Of a DNA stretch of 5,844 nucleotides, positions 1 to 5,539 are shown one piece after another. The translations under genes were made by a program, and so were the position numbers. Source of the DNA: Planctomycetaceae bacterium (GTDB taxonomy: Bacteria > Planctomycetota > Planctomycetia > Pirellulales > Thermoguttaceae); NCBI GenBank assembly GCA_031283515.1, contig JAITBS010000653.1:1-5844 (forward strand), given 5' to 3'. The number at the start of each line of letters is the position of its first letter. Positions within the stretch are counted from its first letter, which is position 1. Under the pieces are notes generated by a model, which was given only the letters and a program-made list of their open reading frames with translations, had not been told where the DNA came from and did no database searches.

Positions 1-1
1 T

Positions 2-331
2 ATCAAAACAACACCTACCAATGACGGAACATTCGAATACGAACTCAATGTTTCCGCCTCAACCAAAACCGACAAAAACACCGGCGAATTGCTCGACAAC
101 ATTACACTTGGAACAATTACAGTAACACTTTCCAGTGACGGTAAAACCTACACCGCCGAACCGGTTTTATTCAGCGGAGTAGGATCAATTCCGAATGTAA
201 ACTTAATGTCATTAAAAACCATTCAATTCCAATTAAAAGTTACAAACCCATCATCAACCTCAACATTCCAACAAAAATCAACATTTTGTACAACGGTTGC
301 CAAACTGACCTTGCCGAAATGGTTTGTTTAG
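2..331 (+). CDS. C-terminal part of an unrecognised Thr/Ser-rich, probable beta-sheet protein (5' end outside window)
   Basis: The frame is open from the left edge of the window to a TAG at 329-331, giving at least 109 residues. A TTG at 89 could act as a start, but the same reading frame continues upstream without a stop and has the same composition, so this is read as the tail of a longer protein. The sequence alternates polar and hydrophobic residues (for example ITLGTITVTL, then IQFQLKVTNPSS) and is rich in Thr, Ser and Asn with few charged residues. That pattern suits an extracellular or surface beta-sandwich domain, but no family signature is recognised. It has one Cys near the C-terminus and ends LPKWFV. 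No transmembrane anchor or sorting motif is visible in this part. It converges on the oxidoreductase gene at 493-1839, with a repeat-filled gap of about 160 nt between them. The coding call is fairly safe; no function is proposed. Confidence 0.6.
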   Translation: MKTTPTNDGTFEYELNVSASTKTDKNTGELLDNITLGTITVTLSSDGKTYTAEPVLFSGVGSIPNVNLMSLKTIQFQLKVTNPSSTSTFQQKSTFCTTVAKLTLPKWFV

Positions 332-343
332 GATAAAGTATAA

Positions 344-421
344 GTCCGCAGATTTTCGCAGATTTTCGCGGATTATTTTAGTTGTCCGCAGATGACGCAG
401 ATTTTCGCGGATTATTTTTTT
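344..421. repeat. Two ~40-nt direct repeats of a GTCCGCAGAT...CGCGGATTATTTT unit
   Basis: Unit 1 starts at 344 and unit 2 at 384. Both begin GTCCGCAGAT and end GCAGATTTTCGCGGATTATTTT; they differ only in a short stretch in the middle. Unit 1 also contains an internal duplication of GCAGATTTTC. These lie immediately after the stop of the left-hand gene. Repeats of this general CGCAGAT/GCGGATTA flavour occur in intergenic DNA of several bacterial phyla; that remark is from memory and was not searched. Confidence 0.75.
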
Positions 422-448
422 GCGTTAATCTGCGTCATCTGCGGACAA
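382..448. repeat. 22-bp perfect inverted repeat between convergent genes
   Basis: The arms are 382-403 and 427-448 and pair perfectly over 22 bp (core GTCCGCAGATGACGCAGATT on the left), with a 23-nt AT-rich loop at 404-426. The left arm is part of the second direct-repeat unit, so the hairpin looks like the same repeat present again in inverted orientation. Its position between two convergent genes would suit a bidirectional transcription barrier. However, neither strand shows a T-run directly after the stem, so it is not a textbook intrinsic terminator. Confidence 0.8.
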
Positions 449-454
449 AAAATT

Positions 455-472
455 ATTCCACTGATATAGTAC
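455..472 (+). repeat. Solo copy of the 18-nt terminal motif (ATTCCACTGATATAGTAC)
   Basis: This 18-mer differs at one position from the right terminal repeat of the palindromic element at 2190-2207, and is also found, more or less diverged, at 1920-1937 (inverted), 5540-5557 (inverted, degenerate) and 5742-5759. Here it follows the inverted repeat ending at 448, so the 344-472 block may itself be an element of this family whose left end has decayed. No convincing left partner is seen. Confidence 0.7.
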
Positions 473-492
473 TTATTTTTTTTGTTTGGAGT

Positions 493-1839
493 TCAGACTT
501 CCAATTTCCATGGTTGCCGGTATTGATAATGTAGTAACAGATTGGCGGTGTCGTTATTGAGAAATTGTTCTTTTTCGGGATTCCAATCGAGTCGTTGGCG
601 GAGAGCAAGCGAAATGTTGGCAAGCAAACTCATACTGGTACTCCGATGACCAATTTCAACATCGCAATTCGGTAATGCTCGGCTTTTCACACAATCCAGA
701 AAATTGCGTGCATGAAGTTCGGTGATCCATTGATTGCTGCCGCCGCCGGTTTTTTCGGCAGCAACCTCTTTCATTCGTTCACCTTTTGCCTGAAATTGAC
801 CAGCTTGTTCGGGTTTAATGAGATATTTTCGTTCATCAATATAAAGAGTTCCGTTTGTTCCCCGTAACTCAATTTCACCAAGCGGACGGAAACGTTCATC
901 CGTTGCCAGGCAGGAATTACCACACGCTTCGTATTGGCAAAACGAAAGTAATCGCCCTTGAGGTAACTCAAAAATCACTTCAGCAGTATCAGGTACTGTA
1001 CGGTCATCGTTGACAATGTAACGTCCTCCCATCGCACAAAGCGAAACCGGCGATTCGTCACCAAGCAACCAACGCATCGCATCAAGAAAATGAACTCCCC
1101 AATTTCCCATCTGTGACGAATAAAGATCCCACCAACGAAATTTGTAAGGAGCAATCGTTGACCGGTAAGGGCGTTCGGGACGAGGACCAAGCCAAAGATT
1201 CCAATCTAATTCATTGGGCGGTTCAGTAGGTTCTGCGGTTCCGATGCCGTTGGGAAACATATTGCTTGCCCGAAAAGAACGACCCACCGTAACATAACCA
1301 ACTAAGTGATCCGCTCCTTGTTCAGCAAGTTCTCGGTACAACGGTGAACTACGGCGGTGAATTCCAACTTGAACAACACGGCGATATTTCCGTGCCGCCT
1401 CCACCATTTTCCGCCCCTCAAAAATTGTAACACAAAGCGGCTTTTCGCAATAAACATCTTTTCCGGCTTTGCACGCTTCAACTGTTTGAATAGCGTGCCA
1501 GTGATCCGGTGTTGCAATAACAATGGCGTCGAGGTTTTTGTGTTCATAAAGCTTTCGGAAATCAGTTTCTGCAACAAGGTTATTCCCGAATTTTTCATGA
1601 ACAGCTCCGAGTGTTTTGGTATTGACATCACACAAGGCAGCGATTTCAGCATCGGTATGAATTTTGAAGGCGTCCAGTAATTGACTGCCGCGATTGGCAA
1701 TACCAACGAATCCAAGTCGAATCCGTTCATTGGCACCGATAATTTGTGATTGAGACTTTGCTGTTTGCAATGCCGCAAATCCCAATGCGGTTGTTAGTGT
1801 CGTTTTAATAGCGGTTCGACGGGAAATATCGGTCGTCAT
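493..1839 (-). CDS. Tat-exported Gfo/Idh/MocA-family NAD(P)-dependent oxidoreductase
   Basis: A 448-residue protein of the glucose-fructose oxidoreductase / inositol dehydrogenase family, which interconverts sugar or cyclitol hydroxyl and keto groups using bound NAD(P). The start chosen is the ATG at 1839-1837: it places a twin-arginine signal right at the N-terminus (SRRTAIK at about residues 6-12, then a hydrophobic stretch to ~26), and a GAGGG lies 4 nt upstream. A longer frame from GTG at 1893 would bury that signal behind 18 unrelated residues. After the signal comes the Rossmann nucleotide-binding loop GFVGIANRG (43-51), an acidic residue after the second strand (CDV, 70-72), ATPDHWHA (109-116), and the family hallmark CEKP (131-134) with the conserved Lys. 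The C-terminal substrate domain includes GNWGVHFLDAMRWLLG (245-260), typical of the planctomycete-rich branch, and the protein ends RQPWKLEV. Tat export implies that the folded protein with its cofactor acts outside the cytoplasm. The substrate cannot be told from sequence. It stands alone: convergent with the gene on its 3' side and divergent from gyrA. Confidence 0.93.
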   Translation of the reverse strand: MTTDISRRTAIKTTLTTALGFAALQTAKSQSQIIGANERIRLGFVGIANRGSQLLDAFKIHTDAEIAALCDVNTKTLGAVHEKFGNNLVAETDFRKLYEHKNLDAIVIATPDHWHAIQTVEACKAGKDVYCEKPLCVTIFEGRKMVEAARKYRRVVQVGIHRRSSPLYRELAEQGADHLVGYVTVGRSFRASNMFPNGIGTAEPTEPPNELDWNLWLGPRPERPYRSTIAPYKFRWWDLYSSQMGNWGVHFLDAMRWLLGDESPVSLCAMGGRYIVNDDRTVPDTAEVIFELPQGRLLSFCQYEACGNSCLATDERFRPLGEIELRGTNGTLYIDERKYLIKPEQAGQFQAKGERMKEVAAEKTGGGSNQWITELHARNFLDCVKSRALPNCDVEIGHRSTSMSLLANISLALRQRLDWNPEKEQFLNNDTANLLLHYQYRQPWKLEV

Positions 1840-1843
1840 AATA

Positions 1844-1848
1844 CCCTC
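1844..1848 (-). promoter_or_regulatory. Shine-Dalgarno-like GAGGG deciding the oxidoreductase start
   Basis: On the minus strand, GAGGG is followed by TATT and then the ATG at 1839. The spacing of 4 nt is a little short but usable. With the adjacent twin-arginine motif, it supports this ATG over the upstream GTG at 1893. Confidence 0.5.
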
Positions 1849-1911
1849 ATCTGTATGTCTAAAAAAATCTCTCAAATTAACGTGCCACTGCACTCCTGTT
1901 TATGAACATTA

Positions 1912-1919
1912 AGGAATTT
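1912..1919. repeat. Left flanking direct repeat AGGAATTT (candidate target-site duplication)
   Basis: The identical 8-mer AGGAATTT occurs at 2208-2215, exactly abutting the other end of the palindromic element at 1920-2207. Perfect direct repeats hugging both terminal inverted repeats are the usual footprint of transposition. The motif is AT-rich, so chance agreement is not fully excluded. Confidence 0.6.
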
Positions 1920-2207
1920 GTAATCTATCAGTGGAATATTTTGTTTTTCGATTTTCACCCCGACAGGGGTGCGATTTTCATAACCGCAGGTCATCGACCT
2001 GCGGACTCGTACAACTAACATTTCTCTGTCTGAAAGACAGAATTTTAATCATCGTTGGTGGTGCAATCCGAATCGTTTAGTTTCGCCTTTCAGGCGCGGT
2101 TGAGACGAAACATTGACCGTAGGTCGCGCTTCGCTTGACCTACGGTTATGAAAATTCCACCCCTTCAGGGTGAAGAACTCAAAATAATAATTCCACTGAT
2201 ATATTAC
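1920..2207. mobile_element. MITE-like, non-coding palindromic element (288 bp) with 18-bp terminal inverted repeats
   Basis: The ends GTAATCTATCAGTGGAAT (1920-1937) and ATTCCACTGATATATTAC (2190-2207) are inverted repeats with a single mismatch. AGGAATTT directly flanks both ends. Inside are further nested pairs: TTCACCC (1954-1960) with GGGTGAA (2168-2174), and a 19-nt arm at 1974-1992 (ATTTTCATAACCGCAGGTC) matching 2137-2155 with one mismatch. The element thus reads as one long imperfect palindrome. No ORF of useful size and no transposase are present, so it would have to be moved by an enzyme encoded elsewhere. It lies just upstream of the oxidoreductase start and may affect that gene's promoter, but no effect can be read from sequence. 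Confidence 0.65.
1956..2172. repeat. Cluster of six short perfect hairpins inside the palindromic element
   Basis: In order: CACCCC-GACA-GGGGTG (1956-1971); CCGCAGGTC-ATC-GACCTGCGG (1984-2004); TCTGTCT-GAA-AGACAGA (2025-2041); CGCCT-TTC-AGGCG (2084-2096), with GTTTCG/CGAAAC around it at 2080-2085 and 2106-2111; ACCGTAGGTC ... GACCTACGGT (2116-2125 with 2137-2146); and CACCC-CTTCA-GGGTG (2158-2172). All have short loops and would fold in either strand as RNA or single-stranded DNA, giving a branched structure. Confidence 0.8.
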
Positions 2208-2215
2208 AGGAATTT
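2208..2215. repeat. Right flanking direct repeat AGGAATTT
   Basis: Exact partner of 1912-1919, directly after the right terminal repeat of the palindromic element. Confidence 0.6.
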
Positions 2216-2327
2216 TTTATCCTTTTCAAGCATTACAAATTGTATCCATTTTGTTCCCATTATTTTCGGATCATAACTTATTCGTCTATTTTGTCAATCA
2301 TTTCTTTACAATTTTTAAGTCAGAGAA
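2216..2327. other. AT-rich spacer with no recognisable feature
   Basis: This stretch between the palindromic element and the heptamer hairpin holds no ORF, no strong inverted repeat and no convincing promoter. Together with its neighbours it makes the gap of about 700 nt between the divergent oxidoreductase and gyrA genes. Confidence 0.6.
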
Positions 2328-2404
2328 AGTGGAGAGCGGAGAGTTCGCAAACGGGATAATAACCTTTTGGCAATACTCCGCTTGCGAACTCTCCACTCTC
2401 CACT
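2328..2404. repeat. Heptamer-built long hairpin, first copy (23-bp stem)
   Basis: The arms 2328-2350 and 2382-2404 pair over 23 positions with one mismatch, enclosing a 31-nt loop. The right arm runs on as six near-tandem heptamers, ACTCTCC, ACTCTCC, ACTATCA, ACTCTCC, ACTATTC and ACTAATT, at 2388-2429. The loop region (CGCAAACGGGATAAT ... TACTCCGCTTGCGAACT) is clearly related to the loop of the second copy at 5585-5715. Heptanucleotide tandem repeats of this style are known in cyanobacteria and others as STRR sequences. The hairpin ends just upstream of the proposed gyrA promoter. Confidence 0.8.
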
Positions 2405-2437
2405 ATCAACTCTCCACTATTCACTAATTGTCCCCCG

Positions 2438-2465
2438 TTGTAAAAATACCTTGTTTCGATATAAT
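2438..2465 (+). promoter_or_regulatory. Candidate sigma70-type promoter for gyrA
   Basis: TTGTAA (2438-2443, 4 of 6 matches to TTGACA) lies 16 nt upstream of a perfect TATAAT (2460-2465). A transcript from this site would begin near 2472 and give a leader of roughly 85 nt before the ATG at 2556. The region is AT-rich, so the -10 match alone is weak evidence; the paired spacing makes it the best candidate in the gap. Confidence 0.5.
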
Positions 2466-2499
2466 AAGGAAAGTAATTTAAGAATTTATAAAGTCCTGC

Positions 2500-2522
2500 A
2501 AGACATTATTAAGTCTTTTTTT
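2500..2522 (+). terminator. Weak terminator-like hairpin plus T-run in the gyrA leader
   Basis: AAGAC (2500-2504) can pair with GTCTT (2513-2517) around an 8-nt AT loop, followed by a run of seven T's ending at 2522. A GTC at 2493-2495 could compete for the GAC at 2502-2504. The stem is only 5 bp with two G-C pairs, so this may be chance. If real it would sit between the promoter and the gyrA start and could attenuate transcription. Confidence 0.2.
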
Positions 2523-2555
2523 CATAAATAGTTACGTTTACAAAAAACCGAGTCG

Positions 2556-5498
2556 ATGTCTGATACGAATCTCCCATTCGAAGAATCCTCCGAACTTTCA
2601 AATTCCAATCCCAACGGCAACAATAACGGTACACGGTTGTTGCAACTCTCAATTGCGGACGAGATGAAAAACAGTTATCTGACTTACGCGATGAGCGTGA
2701 TTGTCAGCCGTGCATTGCCGGATGTTCGGGACGGTCTTAAACCGTCACAACGCCGTATTCTCGTTGCTATGAATGACTTAAATCTTTCACCAGGTGCCAG
2801 CCGAACCAAATGCGCCAAAATCTGCGGTGAAACAATGGGTAATTACCATCCACACGGTGACGTCGTCATTTACCCGACACTTGTGCGAATGGCTCAGGAA
2901 TGGAATGTCCGCAAAGTCTTGATCGATAAACAAGGTAATTTCGGCTCTATTTCGGGAATGCCGCCCGCTGCAATGCGTTATACCGAAGCCCGATTAGCTC
3001 CCGCAGCATCTCTCTTGCTCGAAGACCTCGAACTCGATACCGTTGATTTCATCCCGACTTACGATGAACAACGTACAGAACCAACCGTGTTGCCGGCAAA
3101 ATTTCCCAATCTTTTGGTCAATGGTTCCAACGGAATTGCTGTCGGAATGGCAACCAGTATTCCAACACATAATGTCAGCGAAGTTTGTGATGCGGTTATG
3201 GCAGTCTTGGATCATCCGGGTATTTCACCGTTAGAATTGCTCACTATTTGTCCTGGTCCTGATTTTCCGACCGGCGGTGTTATCTGCGGACGGCGTGGAA
3301 TTCAACAAGGTTATCTGACCGGACGCGGAACAATTACGGTTCGCGCAAAAGCCCGAATTGAGGAAACTAATAAAAAATCGCGAATCATTATCACCGAACT
3401 TCCTTATCAACAAGCACGAGATGATGTTGAAAAGAAAATTGAATTGGTTGCCAAAGAAGCCAAAGGTAAAGATGGAAAAGAAGGAAAAATACCCGGTATT
3501 GCTGCAATTCATAATGAATCCGATCTTAAAGAACCGGTTCGTCTTATTGTTGACGTTAAAAAAGATGCCGATCCGGAAGTGGTGTTGAATCAACTTTATC
3601 AATTCACGCCGTTACAAGATTCCTTTTCGATTATTCTTCTTGCGCTTGTTGACGGCAAGCCGCGAATTTTCACATTCAAGGAATTGGTCGAAGAATTTAT
3701 TCGGCATCGGATAACAGTGCTTCGCCGCCGGACTCAATTTTTGTTAGCGAAAGCTCGGAAACGGAAACACACTGTCGAAGGATTAGTGATTGCTCACGCC
3801 AATATTGACGAAGTCATCAGAACGATTCGCACTTCCGCAACTCAGGCGGAAGCAAAACAACGGCTTATGTTGATTGAATGTCCTTCGGCAATGTTGGAAC
3901 GGGCATTGCAAGTAGGATTTGCCGACTTCCAAAGAGAACGCGGTATTCGTGAAACTTACACACTGACACCAGTTCAAGCGGAGGCGATTCTTCGTATGAC
4001 GTTGGGACATCTTGTCAATCTTGAACAGGAAAAACTTGGTGAAGAATACCGTAACCTTTTATTGGAAATTACGGAATATCAGAAAATTCTTGCCGATGAA
4101 AATTTGATTCGGGATATGATTCGGGACGATTTGCAACAAATTAAGGCAAAACACGGAGATAAACGCCGTACTGAAATTTCCGGTGATGAAGCGATTGATA
4201 TTGATATTGAAGATTTGATTGAAGAAGAAACAATGGTTGTATCCATTACACAAAGCGGATATATTAAACGCACACCGGTTTCTGTTTATCGTGCGCAAAA
4301 ACGCGGCGGCAAGGGCAGAATTGGAGCCAAAGTTGCGGAGGAAGACCCGATTCAACATCTTTTTGTAACAACGACGCATAATTATTTATTGTTCTTTACG
4401 AATTTCGGTAAGGTTTACTGGCATAAAGTTTACGGTTTGCCGGATCTTCCGCCGACTTCAAAAGGTCGGGCGATTGTCAATTTGTTGAATCTTGCGCCGG
4501 GCGAACAAATTGCGGATTGCCGTGCGGTTAGAGATTTTAACATTCCGGATCAATATCTTGTTTTGGCAACGAAAAACGGACTTGTAAAAAAGACGGCACT
4601 TTCGGCGTTTGGTCGTCCGCTCAAGGGCGGACTTATTGCGGTGAAACTGCGGGAAGGCGATGAACTGATTGATGTAACGGTTGTTGGTCCCGGTGACGAA
4701 TTGATCATGTCCACCGCAACCGGTAATGCAATTCGTTTTCGTCACACGGATGTTCGGGCAATGGGACGAGCGGCAAGCGGAGTTAAGGGAATACGGTTAC
4801 GTAAAGGCGATTCGGTGGTGGGTATGATAGTGGCGTCGCCGGATATGACGCTTCTGACGGCGTGCGCAAACGGTTACGGTAAACGGACGCCGATTGGTCC
4901 CAACGGTGCCCCAGAAGAAGAAACACCGCATGATCAAATATTACCGGATGACGAAAAAACGGATGATGACAATACAGAGAATTTGTCGGCAATTACGGAG
5001 GAATTGCCAACCGATGATGTTTCAGATGATTCCGAAACGGAAAATATTGCTGATACGGAAAGTTCCGATACCGAAAGTTCCGATACGGAAAATACCGACA
5101 ATGATGATCTGAACACTAATTTACGTTATACAACCAAACATCGCGGCGGTTTAGGATTGAAGGACATCAAGACTTCGCAGCGGAATGGGGCGGTGATTAG
5201 TATTACTCGTGTTCGCGACGATGACGAAGTGATGATGATTACGGCAAAAGGACAGATTCAACGAATTGCAGTTTCGGATATTCGGGTGATGGGACGCAAC
5301 ACGCAAGGTGTTCGTTTGATGAATCTTGATTCAGACGATGCTCTGGTTGCTGTTAAAAGGATTCCCAAAGACGAAAACTCAACCGAAACGCCGGAAATTA
5401 ATAATATGCCGGAAATTAATGATACACCGGAAATTAATAACATGCCGGAAATTAATGATACGCCGGAAACAACAGACGAATCTAATGAATCCGTCTAA
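2556..5498 (+). CDS. gyrA: DNA gyrase subunit A, with acidic insertion in the C-terminal domain
   Basis: The DNA-cleaving subunit of gyrase, which works with GyrB as an A2B2 complex to introduce negative supercoils using ATP. The 980 residues exceed the usual 800-880. The N-terminal part holds SYLTYAMSVIVSRALPDVRDGLKPSQRRIL (40-69), the helix-turn-helix/QRDR segment GNYHPHGDVVIYPTLVRMAQ (95-114), and the catalytic Tyr142 in AAMRYTEARL. Numbering runs about 20 ahead of E. coli, so Ser83 and Asp87 correspond to Val103 and Pro107. A Lys/Gly-rich insert of about 10 residues lies near 302-311. The tower and coiled-coil region is followed by the GyrA box QKRGGKG (581-587), which marks gyrase rather than ParC. 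A six-bladed C-terminal wrapping domain covers about 560-935. Blade 5 is interrupted after GYGKRTPI by an acidic segment (781-856) and resumes at HRGGLG (862-867). The tail (936-980) carries PEIN repeats. The ATG at 2556 has no clear Shine-Dalgarno sequence, but it gives an N-terminus of sensible length. gyrB is not adjacent. Confidence 0.97.
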   Translation: MSDTNLPFEESSELSNSNPNGNNNGTRLLQLSIADEMKNSYLTYAMSVIVSRALPDVRDGLKPSQRRILVAMNDLNLSPGASRTKCAKICGETMGNYHPHGDVVIYPTLVRMAQEWNVRKVLIDKQGNFGSISGMPPAAMRYTEARLAPAASLLLEDLELDTVDFIPTYDEQRTEPTVLPAKFPNLLVNGSNGIAVGMATSIPTHNVSEVCDAVMAVLDHPGISPLELLTICPGPDFPTGGVICGRRGIQQGYLTGRGTITVRAKARIEETNKKSRIIITELPYQQARDDVEKKIELVAKEAKGKDGKEGKIPGIAAIHNESDLKEPVRLIVDVKKDADPEVVLNQLYQFTPLQDSFSIILLALVDGKPRIFTFKELVEEFIRHRITVLRRRTQFLLAKARKRKHTVEGLVIAHANIDEVIRTIRTSATQAEAKQRLMLIECPSAMLERALQVGFADFQRERGIRETYTLTPVQAEAILRMTLGHLVNLEQEKLGEEYRNLLLEITEYQKILADENLIRDMIRDDLQQIKAKHGDKRRTEISGDEAIDIDIEDLIEEETMVVSITQSGYIKRTPVSVYRAQKRGGKGRIGAKVAEEDPIQHLFVTTTHNYLLFFTNFGKVYWHKVYGLPDLPPTSKGRAIVNLLNLAPGEQIADCRAVRDFNIPDQYLVLATKNGLVKKTALSAFGRPLKGGLIAVKLREGDELIDVTVVGPGDELIMSTATGNAIRFRHTDVRAMGRAASGVKGIRLRKGDSVVGMIVASPDMTLLTACANGYGKRTPIGPNGAPEEETPHDQILPDDEKTDDDNTENLSAITEELPTDDVSDDSETENIADTESSDTESSDTENTDNDDLNTNLRYTTKHRGGLGLKDIKTSQRNGAVISITRVRDDDEVMMITAKGQIQRIAVSDIRVMGRNTQGVRLMNLDSDDALVAVKRIPKDENSTETPEINNMPEINDTPEINNMPEINDTPETTDESNESV
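4896..5123 (+). other. Segment encoding the acidic low-complexity insertion in GyrA blade 5
   Basis: This encodes residues 781-856. About 28 of the 76 residues are Asp or Glu, with a single Lys and many Ser, Thr and Asn. It falls between GYGKRTPI (773-780) and the RGGLG loop (863-867), where E. coli GyrA has only a few residues (recalled from the family, not aligned here). The reading frame is intact on both sides, so this is an in-frame expansion and not a frameshift. It is predicted to be a disordered loop projecting from the DNA-wrapping pinwheel. Confidence 0.8.
5052..5096 (+). repeat. Three 15-nt tandem repeats (DTESS-type) inside the GyrA insertion
   Basis: Units GATACGGAAAGTTCC (5052-5066), GATACCGAAAGTTCC (5067-5081) and GATACGGAAAATACC (5082-5096) encode DTESS, DTESS and DTENT. 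The near-identity at nucleotide level suggests recent slippage expansion within the acidic insertion. Confidence 0.85.
5391..5462 (+). repeat. Four 18-nt tandem repeats encoding PEIN[N/D][M/T] in the GyrA tail
   Basis: Units start at 5391, 5409, 5427 and 5445, each CCGGAAATTAAT plus six variable bases, and a partial fifth (CCGGAAAC) begins at 5463. They encode PEINNM, PEINDT, PEINNM and PEINDT (residues 946-969). Units 1 and 3 match closely, as do 2 and 4, so a 36-nt pair was probably duplicated. The repeats form the acidic, likely disordered, C-terminal tail. Confidence 0.9.
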
Positions 5499-5539
5499 AT
5501 CAATATGTTCGTTTTTGTAACTGTTTAGCAGCAATTCTA

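Noticed and set aside
382..448. Intrinsic bidirectional terminator
   Set aside because: The stem is strong, but neither strand has a T-run right after it and the 23-nt loop is long; kept as an inverted repeat only.
1357..1680. Plus-strand reading frame of about 107 codons within the oxidoreductase gene, and several minus-strand alternative frames at 771-1778
   Set aside because: All overlap a well-supported Gfo/Idh/MocA gene in other frames, and their translations have no domain character; they are shadow frames.
1840..1893. Longer oxidoreductase start at GTG 1893
   Set aside because: It would add 18 residues before the twin-arginine signal, and its AGGA sits directly against the GTG with no spacing; the ATG at 1839 has a GAGGG and an N-terminal Tat motif.
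2388..2429. CRISPR-like array from the repeated ACTCTCC units
   Set aside because: The units are contiguous 7-mers with no spacers, so this is a heptamer tandem repeat and not a CRISPR.
3231..3602. Minus-strand frames inside gyrA (for example 3231-3602, 4059-4379, 4458-4745)
   Set aside because: They lie fully within the GyrA coding sequence, whose protein is conserved throughout; their translations look like antisense composition.
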